A program made the position numbers and the translations under genes. Shown one piece after another: positions 18,242-26,591 of a DNA stretch of 64,000 nucleotides. Positions within the stretch are counted from its first letter, which is position 1; each line of letters begins with the position of its first letter. The DNA is taken from NCBI GenBank assembly GCA_964636815.1, contig CAZWTF010000004.1, positions 50,900 through 114,899 on the forward strand. Direction: 5' to 3'. This stretch comes from SOIL31 sp964636815 (lineage in GTDB: Bacteria; Babelota; Babeliae; Babelales; Vermiphilaceae). The notes below the pieces were generated by a model that did not search any database, was not told where the DNA came from, and saw only the letters and a list, made by a program, of their open reading frames with translations.

Positions 18242-18262
18242 GCAATAATTTTATATTTTTAC

Positions 18263-18304
18263 ACAAAAAAGAGCTCTGGATAAAACCAGAGCTCTTTTTG
18301 TTTT
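18263..18304. terminator. Bidirectional terminator between fibre gene and trxA
   Basis: Perfect GAGCTCTGG/CCAGAGCTC stem with an ATAAAA loop, A-run before and T-run after. It serves both convergent genes. Confidence 0.88.
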
Positions 18305-18313
18305 ATGTGAGTT

Positions 18314-18640
18314 TTATTGTGCGAATGCAGCTTCAATTTTTTCTTGTAAAGAGTCTTTGCTCATGTATCCCATTTCTTTACCTTTAACAACGCCGTCTTT
18401 GATAAAGACAAAGGTTGGAACAGAAGTAACACCGTAGTCCTTGATTGATATTTCTCGTGCTTCATCCACGTTGAGTTTTGCAAATGTATATTTATTACCA
18501 AACTCTTGTTCCAGCTCTTCTAAAATTGGATTCATTTGTTGGCAAGGTCCACACCATGTTGCATAGATATCTAATATAACCGGTTTATTTGATTTTTTGA
18601 TTTCTGTTTCATGATTTTCGGGAGTAATTGATATAGCCAT
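18314..18640 (-). CDS. trxA: Thioredoxin
   Basis: 108 residues, standard thioredoxin length, with the active site WCGPC at residues 29-33, cis-Pro in TSVPTFVFIKDG and the usual C-terminal helix. It reduces protein disulfides in the cytosol; there is no signal peptide, which is notable among so many exported neighbours. It is a single gene between a terminator and a divergent secreted protein. Confidence 0.95.
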   Translation of the reverse strand: MAISITPENHETEIKKSNKPVILDIYATWCGPCQQMNPILEELEQEFGNKYTFAKLNVDEAREISIKDYGVTSVPTFVFIKDGVVKGKEMGYMSKDSLQEKIEAAFAQ

Positions 18641-18726
18641 TTTTATGATCCTTCTGTATGATAAATTTATTATTATAAAAATATAATAACGTGTAATTAT
18701 TGTGATAACAAGAGTGAAGGAATACT

Positions 18727-19440
18727 ATGCAAAAGAAGTTGTTGTTACTTGTAGTAATAAGTTGCGCGGTGATTCAGGCAACTGTTACTCCTGATTCAGA
18801 ATATATTCGTCAACAAACAGAAGCATATCAAAAAGCATTGGTTAATGCGTTAGCAGCAAATGAAAAAGCTATTGACGAGGAAGATGCAAAAAATAAAAAA
18901 GCTAATGATGATGAAGAAGCAGAGAGCAGAAAAGAGCAATACGATGGCAGTCGTGGGTGGTTGGCAACTGAACCAAGTATGAATTCTGTAATAGGGCGTA
19001 AATATTATGAATATGCGCAATATAAACAAGCTAAAAATAACATAGATCAAGAGCTTTCAGAAGCAGCTCGACAAAAAAAAGATTTGTTTAATGCGGAAGT
19101 ATTGCCAATTCTTGTATTTGAAATGGAAGCAAATCGCTTTTTTGTGGTGAGCAATTGTTTATCTGCATTACATGATTGTGGCGCAGATGTTACTTGTTAT
19201 GATGAAAAAGGTTTATCATCAAAAATCTTCACTGATAATGCTTTTGGTGCAAAATATGAACACAGAGCATATGTAAGTGGTTCAAAAATAGCAGCTGAAA
19301 AAGGAATCTTATTGACTCCTGAAGAGATAAAAGCAGTTGTCATAAAAAATCCTAAAACCAAAGACTTTGTTGAAGATATTAAAGATGGGATAGAAAAAAT
19401 ATCTGAAGCACGTAATAATATTTTGAAACAACAAAAATAA
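18727..19440 (+). CDS. Secreted acidic helical protein, unknown
   Basis: 237 residues. A signal peptide (MQKKLLLLVVISCAVIQA) is followed by a charged coiled-coil-like region (residues 25-75, rich in Glu/Asp/Lys) and then a mixed region with three closely spaced cysteines (NCLSALHDCGADVTCYD) that may form disulfides. I do not recognise a family. It is flanked by its own terminator. Confidence 0.7.
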   Translation: MQKKLLLLVVISCAVIQATVTPDSEYIRQQTEAYQKALVNALAANEKAIDEEDAKNKKANDDEEAESRKEQYDGSRGWLATEPSMNSVIGRKYYEYAQYKQAKNNIDQELSEAARQKKDLFNAEVLPILVFEMEANRFFVVSNCLSALHDCGADVTCYDEKGLSSKIFTDNAFGAKYEHRAYVSGSKIAAEKGILLTPEEIKAVVIKNPKTKDFVEDIKDGIEKISEARNNILKQQK

Positions 19441-19451
19441 GTGATAATAAA

Positions 19452-19488
19452 GAAAAATCCCTCCGCTTAAAACGGAGGGATTTTTTAT
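19452..19488. terminator. Bidirectional terminator between convergent secreted-protein genes
   Basis: AATCCCTCCG/CGGAGGGATT stem with a CTTAAAA-type loop, A-run before and T-run after. Confidence 0.88.
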
Positions 19489-19490
19489 GT

Positions 19491-20090
19491 TTATTTTTTT
19501 TCATTACAAGGAATGCAATCTCTTTTGTTTTTGCTTGTATCGCGGTATGTGTATCCTTCAATAGTTAATGTTTTGAGTGCAGCCAACGGTATGGTTTTTT
19601 CTTGAGGGCCAGCAGCATCAATTTCATCGCAATAAATAGGAGTTTTACGTTCTAACAGATAAGAGCTTTTTGTGTTACTTTTGGTGATAACAGTAACTTC
19701 GATATATTCTATTTTCTGTTGGTGTTCTTTTGCTTGGTAATACCACACTGTTTCAGGGGCTGGTACGTTTATTTCTTTTAACTCTTCAAGATCAATGGCA
19801 GCTTTCACAAAATCAGTTGTAGGATTTTCGTTAAGTTTTATTTCTGAATGTTTAGTAGTTTGATTCATGGTAGCTTCAGGATGTGTTGCTGGTTTGGCGT
19901 ACATAGGCATTTTTTTGTACATGTTGTTGATTGAAATATTATCAACAACATACTCTTGACCTTGATGAGTAGTAACTTTTCCTGAAAAATTGACTGGTTG
20001 TTTAAGGTCTTTGGTGCTAGAGCCGAATGAAGTACACTGAACGATGCTATTGCAGACAAGCATAATGAGAATAAGTAATTGATAAATCAT
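19491..20090 (-). CDS. Secreted protein, unknown
   Basis: 199 residues with a signal peptide (MIYQLLILIMLVCNSIVQC). The mature part looks mixed alpha/beta and ends in a CIPC motif (RDCIPCNEKK), a CxxC pair that could be redox-active or bind metal. The Cys after SIVQ does not fit a standard lipobox. No family is recognised. Confidence 0.65.
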   Translation of the reverse strand: MIYQLLILIMLVCNSIVQCTSFGSSTKDLKQPVNFSGKVTTHQGQEYVVDNISINNMYKKMPMYAKPATHPEATMNQTTKHSEIKLNENPTTDFVKAAIDLEELKEINVPAPETVWYYQAKEHQQKIEYIEVTVITKSNTKSSYLLERKTPIYCDEIDAAGPQEKTIPLAALKTLTIEGYTYRDTSKNKRDCIPCNEKK

Positions 20091-20130
20091 AAGATTCCTT
20101 TATTTTAAGCCTTATTGCTAGTTATTTTCC

Positions 20131-20178
20131 CGCGCTCGCCCTGAACTTGTTGAAGGGTTTTCTTCGAGCGCTCGAGGA
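20131..20178. repeat. GC-rich palindromic segment
   Basis: Outer arms CGCGCTCG and CGAGCGCTCG flank CCCTGAACTTGTTGAAGGG, itself an imperfect inverted repeat. CTTGTTGAAGG and CCTGTCGAAGG (22921) are variants of a motif that recurs in intergenic DNA of many bacteria. The composition is clearly unlike the surrounding AT-rich DNA. Confidence 0.55.
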
Positions 20179-20188
20179 TACCCTTTTG

Positions 20189-20250
20189 CCCCAATTACCA
20201 CTTTGTTCCAATCGGGGTCCCCATCAGAAGAAACTGAGGATGGGGTCAAA
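20189..20250 (+). repeat. Dispersed double-hairpin repeat (copy B)
   Basis: CCCCAATT...AATCGGGG forms the first hairpin and CCCCAT...ATGGGG the second. They share the GGGGTCCCC centre and end in TCAAA. It is the best full-length reference copy for the family. Confidence 0.8.
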
Positions 20251-20430
20251 CGAGCGCACTAAGAAATTTAAGATTCAGTTTAGGCATTTTACGTGTTTAG
20301 CTTATTTTTATCATAATTGCTTTTTGCAAGGCAAGCGTATTGTATGTCCAGCAAAAATCCTTGTATACTGTGTTATATATCGCGTAGAGTATTAGGCAAA
20401 TCTGTTATGTAACATATTGAAGGGATGATT

Positions 20431-21123
20431 ATGGTTTCAAATAATTATGAACTGGATCAAAGAAGTTCATCATTTATGTCAGGAGTGTATGGTTGGATGA
20501 GTTGTGCGCTTGCACTAACAGCAGGAACAGCATATTATGTTGCGAGCACACCAGCAGTCTTTACGTATATTTATACTCATTCGGCAATCCTTATTGGATT
20601 AATGATATTTCAAGTAGGGCTTGTTATTGCAATATCTACTTTGCTTAATCGTATCTCATTTGTGACAGCGTTGGCGATGTTTTTAGTGTACGCGGCATCG
20701 CTTGGTGTAACACTGGCATCAGTATTTTTTGTATATACCCACGCGTCCATTCTTTCTACATTTTTAACAACAGCTCTTATGTTTGGGGCAATGTCATTAT
20801 ACGGTTATATGACCAAAGCTGATTTAACATCTGTTGGAGCTATGAGCATGATGGTGCTCATTGGGTTAGTGATTGGCATGGTGGTGAATATGTTCCTCAA
20901 AAGTGAACATTTTGATTACATTTTATCTGGTATTGGTGTTGTGGTGTTTACGCTTCTAACCGCATATGATACACAAAAAATTAAGCAAATGGCGCGGCAT
21001 ATGGTTGCAGATCATGAACTTGCTGGCAAAATCACATTAATCGGTGCATTAACGTTATATCTTGATTTTGTTAATTTGTTTCTTTTTCTGTTGCGTTTTA
21101 TGGGTCAGCGTCGCGATCAATAA
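20431..21123 (+). CDS. Bax inhibitor-1 (BI-1/YccA/YbhL) family membrane protein
   Basis: 230 residues from the second ATG. The GAAGGG site lies 6 bases before it but directly abuts the first ATG at 20425. There are seven hydrophobic segments and the family's signature ending, in which a charged penultimate loop (AYDTQKIKQMARHMV) precedes YLDFVNLFLFLLRFMG. Bacterial members (YbhL/YccA/BsYetJ) are inner-membrane proteins. BsYetJ conducts Ca2+ through a conserved Asp pair, and YccA modulates FtsH. The exact role here is unknown. Confidence 0.88.
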   Translation: MVSNNYELDQRSSSFMSGVYGWMSCALALTAGTAYYVASTPAVFTYIYTHSAILIGLMIFQVGLVIAISTLLNRISFVTALAMFLVYAASLGVTLASVFFVYTHASILSTFLTTALMFGAMSLYGYMTKADLTSVGAMSMMVLIGLVIGMVVNMFLKSEHFDYILSGIGVVVFTLLTAYDTQKIKQMARHMVADHELAGKITLIGALTLYLDFVNLFLFLLRFMGQRRDQ

Positions 21124-21162
21124 ATAGAGTAAAAATAAAAGAGTAGTAAGGGAGTGCATGTT

Positions 21163-22914
21163 ATGAATCGACGTGCTATAGGATTATGTTCGATAACACT
21201 GTTTTTGGTGGCAATTTTTGTATCAACTGGTAAAACGTTATTTGCAGCTGCAGATAAAGCAAACGTGAAAAAAAATAGTCAGCGTATGCAAAAAGCAAAA
21301 ATAGAAGAAGAAATAGAAGAAAATAACATTGTTGTCCAGCCGGTTGATGAGCAAGAAGATGATGAAGAAATTGCGGTAGATGAATTTGATGTTCAGCAAA
21401 AACAAAAAGAAGTGCAACGCTTAGTTGAGCGTGGTGTTGAATTTTGCAAAAGCAACTCTCTGCCAGCAATTTGTAATGTATTCACGCATACAAAAACGTT
21501 TATAGAAGGTGAACTGTACCTTTTCTTATTAGACACTAAAGGTGTGATGTATGCTCACGGTGATCGTGAAGATCTTATGTGGAAAAACATGTGGGATTTC
21601 CGCGATACCTTTGGTGCTCTTGCAATACAGTCAATGATAAAAACAGCAACTGTTGCAGGCGCGTGGGTAACGCATGAATGGGCAGGAGCAGCTAAAGTTT
21701 CTTTTGTAAAAAAGATTCAGATTGAAGACAAAGATTATATCATCGGTTCTGGTTTTTATCCGCATTCAAAAAAATATGCTGTTATCGGATTAGTAAAAGG
21801 CGCTGTTGGTTTATTTAATCAAGATGTTAAGTCTGGTTATCCTGTTGGTGATACGTTTGGTGCGATGGGTTATTCACGCAGTGAGCGTTTTGTGTTTGGC
21901 GATCTTTATCTGTACGCCCTTGATTTTGATGGTATTATTCGTGCGCAAGGAGAAGAACCTGGTCTGATTGGTTCTAATGCTTTAGAACGCAAAGATGCTA
22001 AAGGCAAAGCAATCAATAAAGAGATTATTGAAAAGCTAAAACCAAAAAATGAAGGTGAAGGTGTTTGGATTGAATATTATTCAAAAAATGCGTTGAAATA
22101 TGCATATGCAGAAAAAGTAAAAGATAGAGATGGGAAATATTATTTTATTGCGTGTGGGTATTATCCAGAAATAAATCGTGACCAAACCGTTGATTTGGTA
22201 CGTCGTGGGTATCAGTTCATGAAAGGTAGCGGAGTATCGGTTGCAGCAAAAGAATTTTCTGGGATAGAAAATACCTATCGCTTGGGTGATCTTTCTTTAT
22301 TTGTGTATGATATGAAAGGTGTATGTATAGCAGAAGGTAATAATGCTCAGTTGGTTGGCCATAATCGATATGATGATAAAGATCAAGATGGTCGCTACAT
22401 TATTCGTGAAATGATTGAGCAGGCAAAACTTGGTGGTGGTTGGGTTGATTTTAAAAAGAGAAACTCTTTTGAAGCAGTGTATGTAGAAAAAATCGATATG
22501 GGTGTTGATTCTTATATCATAGGCGCTGGGATGTTCCCTGTGAATAAACCAGAAACCATGGCATTGCTTGTTAAAAGTGCTCTTGGTGATTTAAAAGTTT
22601 ATCCGGATGATATTGTCTTTGATAAACTCATTAAACGCGGTGGTGAATTTATACGTGGTGATCTATTTGTTTTTGTTTTAGATCTTGATGGTTATTGCTA
22701 TGCAGCTGGTGACAATTATGAATTGATCTGGCAAAACATGTTGGATTGGAAAGATGATGAAGGTAAACCATTCGTCAAAACTATGATTGATGGATCTTCT
22801 CAAGGACCGGATCATTATATTTATAAATTTAACAAAAAAACTCGTGTTGATTATGTTGAGCGTCTTGAAAAAGATGGCAAAACATATGTGGTTGGTTCTG
22901 GTTTTTATAAGTAA
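21163..22914 (+). CDS. Periplasmic protein with four tandem Cache-type sensor domains
   Basis: 583 residues; the ATG sits 8 bases after AAGGGAG, while the GTG at 21154 overlaps that site. After a signal peptide and an acidic/Lys-rich linker (to about residue 75) come four repeats of about 125 residues. Each carries a beta-strand pair of the form LYLFLLDxKGxxxAHG, then a W(V) strand, and closes with IIGSGFYP-like residues (YIIGSGFYP, YFIACGYYP, YIIGAGMFP, YVVGSGFYK). This matches single Cache type 2 domains, extracytoplasmic small-ligand sensors of chemoreceptors and kinases. No membrane-anchored signalling output follows, so a free ligand-binding or scavenging protein is likely. The ligand cannot be read from the sequence. 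Confidence 0.8.
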   Translation: MNRRAIGLCSITLFLVAIFVSTGKTLFAAADKANVKKNSQRMQKAKIEEEIEENNIVVQPVDEQEDDEEIAVDEFDVQQKQKEVQRLVERGVEFCKSNSLPAICNVFTHTKTFIEGELYLFLLDTKGVMYAHGDREDLMWKNMWDFRDTFGALAIQSMIKTATVAGAWVTHEWAGAAKVSFVKKIQIEDKDYIIGSGFYPHSKKYAVIGLVKGAVGLFNQDVKSGYPVGDTFGAMGYSRSERFVFGDLYLYALDFDGIIRAQGEEPGLIGSNALERKDAKGKAINKEIIEKLKPKNEGEGVWIEYYSKNALKYAYAEKVKDRDGKYYFIACGYYPEINRDQTVDLVRRGYQFMKGSGVSVAAKEFSGIENTYRLGDLSLFVYDMKGVCIAEGNNAQLVGHNRYDDKDQDGRYIIREMIEQAKLGGGWVDFKKRNSFEAVYVEKIDMGVDSYIIGAGMFPVNKPETMALLVKSALGDLKVYPDDIVFDKLIKRGGEFIRGDLFVFVLDLDGYCYAAGDNYELIWQNMLDWKDDEGKPFVKTMIDGSSQGPDHYIYKFNKKTRVDYVERLEKDGKTYVVGSGFYK

Positions 22915-22943
22915 TTAGAGCCTGTCGAAGGATGAATGAAAAT

Positions 22944-22977
22944 AAAAAAAGGGATGCAAAAAAGCATCCCTTTTTTT
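22944..22977. terminator. Bidirectional terminator after the Cache gene
   Basis: GGGATGC/GCATCCC stem with an A-rich loop, A-run before and T-run after. The convergent HAD-like gene ends at 22997. Confidence 0.85.
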
Positions 22978-22996
22978 GTGTCTCAGATAATTGTGA

Positions 22997-23980
22997 TTAT
23001 TCTGCGGTTTTTATTTGTGTGTTTTTTTGTCCAAATAATGACGCAAAAGTTGATTTTATTTTGCCGGTTATTCCTGGATAGCGAATTTCATTGAGCAATT
23101 CATGATTACTGTTTTCGGAAACTAACCCAGCTTTTTTAAGATCTTCAGTAAATTGATTAAGGTTACTTTCATCATAACGTATGCCAAGGCGCAGATGAGT
23201 TGTATCTTGTTGTAATGCATTAAATGCATCAACGTTGTCTTTGTTATCATCAATAAAGATCATATCATTATCATTGCCAATACGTTGTGTAACGTAAGTG
23301 TAATATTCTTTGGCTGGTTTTTTACTTGGCACATGTACAATGTTGTTTGTTTCTTTTATGTTGAGGGCTTTATCAGCCATATTTTTATAGTTTACAGGAG
23401 TTGTTGATTGACCTGCAAATGCTTGTAATTGTGCGATAGCGGCTGCATCACTGTGTGGCTCAGCTACAAATACTTTATCAACCATAGTAGGTATTTCGTT
23501 TCCTAGTTCTTCTATAGAAAGGTCATACAATAAATGGTCTTTATTGGTTGCTATTACAATAGAATAATCTTCTGCTCTAAGATGCTTATAAAGATTATGA
23601 ATTGGTTGATTCAAGCAACGTGATTTTCCAACATAGTTAACTAACCCTGGAATATATGAGGCAAATGTTGGATAACGTCTGCCGTAATCAAGAAGTCTTA
23701 ATGGAAGATTGCCTAATTTACGTATCTTCTTTTTTGACGGCTGATCAGAGATCTCTTTTGAAGATTTTTTACTTTTGAATAAGTTTTCAAGCGGTTGTAA
23801 TTGTGCGAGTGAGTTTAAGAAAAATGTTTTGTTTATCCACACATCATCAAAATCTGTAACAATTACAGGTTTTTTCGCGGATGCGTCCTTCGTAGCCTTG
23901 GCGAAGTAGGATGTTTGTGTTGCAAATGTTGTGGTGCACAAAATGCTGGTGATGAGTAGTAAGTTATTTGTTTGTTTCAT
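22997..23980 (-). CDS. Secreted HAD-like hydrolase with in-frame repeat insertion
   Basis: 327 residues. A signal peptide is followed by HAD-superfamily motifs: VTDFDDVW (motif I, nucleophile Asp near residue 42), VIATNKD (motif II, Thr) and MIFIDDNKDNVDAF (motif IV acidic pair). HAD enzymes are mostly phosphatases; a periplasmic or host-targeted phosphatase is inference. Compared with the paralogue directly upstream it has a 12-residue insertion between signal peptide and motif I, encoded by a GC-rich palindromic segment at 23876-23911. It also has a longer C-terminus. The ribosome binding site AGGAG is clear. Confidence 0.75.
   Translation of the reverse strand: MKQTNNLLLITSILCTTTFATQTSYFAKATKDASAKKPVIVTDFDDVWINKTFFLNSLAQLQPLENLFKSKKSSKEISDQPSKKKIRKLGNLPLRLLDYGRRYPTFASYIPGLVNYVGKSRCLNQPIHNLYKHLRAEDYSIVIATNKDHLLYDLSIEELGNEIPTMVDKVFVAEPHSDAAAIAQLQAFAGQSTTPVNYKNMADKALNIKETNNIVHVPSKKPAKEYYTYVTQRIGNDNDMIFIDDNKDNVDAFNALQQDTTHLRLGIRYDESNLNQFTEDLKKAGLVSENSNHELLNEIRYPGITGKIKSTFASLFGQKNTQIKTAE
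23876..23911 (-). repeat. Palindromic element inserted in frame in the HAD-like gene
   Basis: Exactly 36 bp encoding SYFAKATKDASA, flanked by TQT and KKPV. The paralogue at 24054 has only PG at this point. The DNA is far richer in G+C than its surroundings and contains TTCG...CGAA and TCCTTCG...CGAAGTAGGA inverted arms. Confidence 0.7.
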
Positions 23981-24053
23981 AAAGACTCCTGATTTTATAA
24001 TTATTTTAAAATGTAGCTGAAATTCTGCATGGTTTAAAATAATTTCATTATTG

Positions 24054-24884
24054 TTATATCAAGCCAGCTTTTTTCAGATCTTTAGTAAACTGTTTAAGGT
24101 TATGTTTATCATAACGTATGCCAAGACGAAGATATTGTGTATCTTTTTGTAATGCGTTAAAAGCATCCACATTGTTTTGCTTATCATCAATAAAGATCAT
24201 ATCATTGTCTTCGCCGATACGTTCAATAACATAGGTGTAATATTCTTTTGCTGGTTTTTTACTAGGTACATGCACAATGTTGTCTGTTTCTTTTATGTTG
24301 ATGGCTTTATGGACCATATTTTTATAACGTGTAGATGTTTTTGGTTTGTTTGCAAAAGCTTGTAATTGTGCGATAGCAGTTGCATCGCTTTGCGGTTCAG
24401 CCACAAATACCTTATCAACCATGTTAGGTATTTCATTACCTAATTTTTGTATAGCAAGATCATAGAGCATATGATCTTTATTTGTTGCTATTACGATAGA
24501 ATAATCTTCTGCTTTAAGATATTTATAAAGGTTATGAATTGGTTTGTTAATACGGCGTGATTTACCAATATATTTTATTAATCCTGGAGTATACGACGAC
24601 AATCTTGGGTAGCGTCTGCCATAATCAAGTAGCATTAAGGGAAGATTTCCTAATGTATCTACTTTCTTCTTTGAAGTTTGAGCGACTTTTTTTGAAGATG
24701 TTTTACTTTTGGATCCATTGCTACGAGGCTTGAAAGAATCAAAGGCGCCAAGGAAAGATGATTTTTTTATCCACACATCATCAAAGTCCGTAATAATTAC
24801 AGGTTTTTTGCCAGGAGTCTGTGTTACAAGTGCTGTGCTGCAAAAAGTGCTGATGATCAGAAGAATAGAATATAATTTATTCAT
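24054..24884 (-). CDS. Secreted HAD-like hydrolase, paralogue without the insertion
   Basis: 276 residues from the ATG five bases after AGGAG; a GTG six bases earlier overlaps the site. A signal peptide ends near ALVTQ. The protein has the same order of motifs as the downstream copy: ITDFDDVW, VIATNKDHM and MIFIDDKQNNVDAF. The two proteins align over their full length apart from the insertion and the C-terminal extension of the other copy, so this is a tandem duplication. Neither carries an obvious cap-domain signature that would tell the substrate. Confidence 0.75.
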   Translation of the reverse strand: MNKLYSILLIISTFCSTALVTQTPGKKPVIITDFDDVWIKKSSFLGAFDSFKPRSNGSKSKTSSKKVAQTSKKKVDTLGNLPLMLLDYGRRYPRLSSYTPGLIKYIGKSRRINKPIHNLYKYLKAEDYSIVIATNKDHMLYDLAIQKLGNEIPNMVDKVFVAEPQSDATAIAQLQAFANKPKTSTRYKNMVHKAINIKETDNIVHVPSKKPAKEYYTYVIERIGEDNDMIFIDDKQNNVDAFNALQKDTQYLRLGIRYDKHNLKQFTKDLKKAGLI

Positions 24885-24934
24885 AGTCACTCCTAGTCAA
24901 ATAAGTTTTTTTTAGAGTAGAACTAAGATGGTCT

Positions 24935-25261
24935 TTAACAAGCTTTAATTGATTTTGTTTTTATGGGTTTGCCATTTATAATTTCCCAGCCTCTCATTGT
25001 TACATAACCGTATTTTTTCAATTGATGTTCAGCCATCATTTTTTCAATTATTGCTATAACTAATACTATGCTAACTGCGGTAGTAACAGCCCAAAGCTGG
25101 TCACTAAAGTCGTACCTTTTAGTTGTTTGGGGCTTAAGAGTTATTTCTTCCTGTTCAATCTGTTCTTGTTCATTAATAGTTGGATTAGCGTATGTAGGAA
25201 CCATTGTAGCTACTGAAAGTAATAAAAAGGCCATATTTGCATATTTTTGTAATGCTTTCAT
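24935..25261 (-). CDS. Small protein with signal peptide and one membrane segment
   Basis: 108 residues from the ATG that follows a GGAGG site. A signal peptide ends near PTYA, followed by a Glu-rich linker and then one strong membrane helix (LWAVTTAVSIVLVIAIIE). A basic tail ends in Cys. Unknown family; possibly an inner-membrane-anchored periplasmic peptide. Confidence 0.6.
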   Translation of the reverse strand: MKALQKYANMAFLLLSVATMVPTYANPTINEQEQIEQEEITLKPQTTKRYDFSDQLWAVTTAVSIVLVIAIIEKMMAEHQLKKYGYVTMRGWEIINGKPIKTKSIKAC

Positions 25262-25417
25262 GAAATCCTCCAATTTTGGTTAAGTATTCACTTCTATATA
25301 CTAGTATATATTACAAACTGAAATACCTCAAAAGGGATGGTAAAGCTGCGATCTGGACGTATAATTGTATATTTATGGCTGTAGAAGAGGAATTAAAAAA
25401 AGAATAAAAATTGTTGA
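25262..25417. other. Intergenic region upstream of the Fic operon
   Basis: Contains a TATATACTAGTATATA palindrome near 25295. It also has two very short frames (10-15 codons) after an AAAGGG that do not look like genes. The Fic promoter lies at its right edge. Confidence 0.35.
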
Positions 25418-25477
25418 TTTATCTGCGTAATATCTGCATACTAAAATTTAATTCTACGCAGATAAGGTGCAGATAAA
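25414..25477 (+). promoter_or_regulatory. Inverted-repeat operator over the Fic promoter and start
   Basis: Left arm 25418-25440 and right arm 25455-25477 are reverse complements of one another apart from a few bases. Each arm holds two YGCAGATA boxes. A possible promoter (TTGATT at 25414, 17 bases, CATACT at 25437) overlaps the left arm, and the right arm covers the AAGG ribosome binding site and abuts the ATG. The layout fits a repressor site. The C-terminal winged-helix region of the Fic protein is a candidate binder, which is inference. Confidence 0.65.
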
Positions 25478-26581
25478 ATGCAAATAAAATTTGATCCAAA
25501 GTATGTTATTACCCCCTCAATAGCTCAGAATTTGATGCGCATAGAAGCAGTCAAAGAGAATGTTTCTCATGTACCATTTAATCCGACCGTGTTGGTATCT
25601 CTTCGAGAATCAGCCCGTCTTTATTCCACCCATTATTCCACAATGATAGAAGGTAATCGCTTAAGTAGCGACCAAATTGAGGAAGTCATCAAACATAAAG
25701 GCCATTTCCCAGGTCGTGAACGGGATGAAAAAGAAGTAAAAGGTTACTATGCAGCCTTGCAGTACGTGGAGCAATTAGCGGCAAAGGGCAGTCCCGTTAC
25801 TGAAAAAATTATTCAGAAACTTCATGAGATGGTCATGCTCAGCCAAACGAAGGGTATGGATCAGGCTGTTTACAGAGATGGGCAAAATGTGATTCGTGAT
25901 GGTCGCACTGGTACGATAATATATCTTCCGCCTGAAGCAAAAGATGTACCAGTATTGATGAAAGATTTAGTGGCTTGGATTAGTCAAAACAAAGATGTGC
26001 CATGTCCTATTGTTGCGGGGATTGCTCATTATCAATTTGCTACAATTCACCCTTATTATGATGGTAATGGAAGAACTGCGCGATTGTTAACAACTCTTAT
26101 TTTATATCTTGGTGGGTATGATCTTAAGGGTTTGTATTCATTAGAAGAGTATTATGCACGTAATTTGCCTGCATATTATGAAGCAATCACCGTTGGCCCT
26201 TCGCATAACTATTATGAAGGCAGAGCTGAATCAGATATAACTAACTGGGTTGATTATTTTGTTGGTGGCATGGCGGTATCATGTGAAAATGTCCTCAAGC
26301 ATATGTCCCGTTCAGCATTCCGTGGTGATCAAGATTATGAAGCGTTATTGCGCACACTTGATCCAAAAAAACGCAAGGCTTTAGAACTTTTCCAAGTATT
26401 TGCTACGGTGACGGCAGCGCAGATTGGAGAGCTTTTTGGATTTAAACCACGAACAAGTGCACAATTGTGCAAAAATTGGGTTGAAGAAGGGTTTTTGGTT
26501 GTTGTTAATCCTTCAAATAAAAATCGTAGTTATGGATTAGCGCCAGCATTTGAAGTTTTAGTTGCATCACAAAAGGAATAG
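25478..26581 (+). CDS. Fic-domain protein with inhibitory motif and C-terminal winged helix
   Basis: 367 residues. Fic enzymes transfer AMP (or another nucleotide part) to hydroxyl groups of target proteins. The catalytic motif HPYYDGNGR is at residues 191-199 with His191 as base, the flap region lies around YRDGQNVIRDG (132-142), and the N-terminal inhibitory helix motif STMIEGN (Glu58) is of the (S/T)xxxE(G/N) class, so this is a self-inhibited class II Fic. The C-terminal 70 residues (TVTAAQIGELFGFKP...) look like a winged helix. There is no signal peptide. It is the first gene of a two-gene unit with the ABC exporter, 10 bases apart. It could act on bacterial proteins or as a translocated effector. 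Confidence 0.88.
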   Translation: MQIKFDPKYVITPSIAQNLMRIEAVKENVSHVPFNPTVLVSLRESARLYSTHYSTMIEGNRLSSDQIEEVIKHKGHFPGRERDEKEVKGYYAALQYVEQLAAKGSPVTEKIIQKLHEMVMLSQTKGMDQAVYRDGQNVIRDGRTGTIIYLPPEAKDVPVLMKDLVAWISQNKDVPCPIVAGIAHYQFATIHPYYDGNGRTARLLTTLILYLGGYDLKGLYSLEEYYARNLPAYYEAITVGPSHNYYEGRAESDITNWVDYFVGGMAVSCENVLKHMSRSAFRGDQDYEALLRTLDPKKRKALELFQVFATVTAAQIGELFGFKPRTSAQLCKNWVEEGFLVVVNPSNKNRSYGLAPAFEVLVASQKE

Positions 26582-26591
26582 GGGAAAAATT

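Larger units (their letters stand above)
20091..20424. other. Repeat-rich intergenic region
   Basis: A 334-bp gap between divergent genes. It holds a GC-richer palindromic segment (20131-20178), double-hairpin copy B (20189-20250), and then AT-rich sequence that must carry the promoter of the BI-1 gene. An open frame across it (20147-20395) is only read-through of these repeats. Confidence 0.6.

Noticed and set aside
20147..20395. 82-residue open frame in the gap before the BI-1 gene
   Set aside because: It runs through two repeat elements and has no signal, motif or ribosome binding site.
22914..22935. CCTGTCGAAGG motif after the Cache gene as a full repeat element
   Set aside because: Only one arm of about 11 bp is present; too short to call a copy on its own.
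25335..25405. Very short frames after AAAGGG upstream of the Fic operator, possibly a leader peptide or gene remnant
   Set aside because: Only 10-15 codons with no recognisable features and no attenuator-like hairpin.
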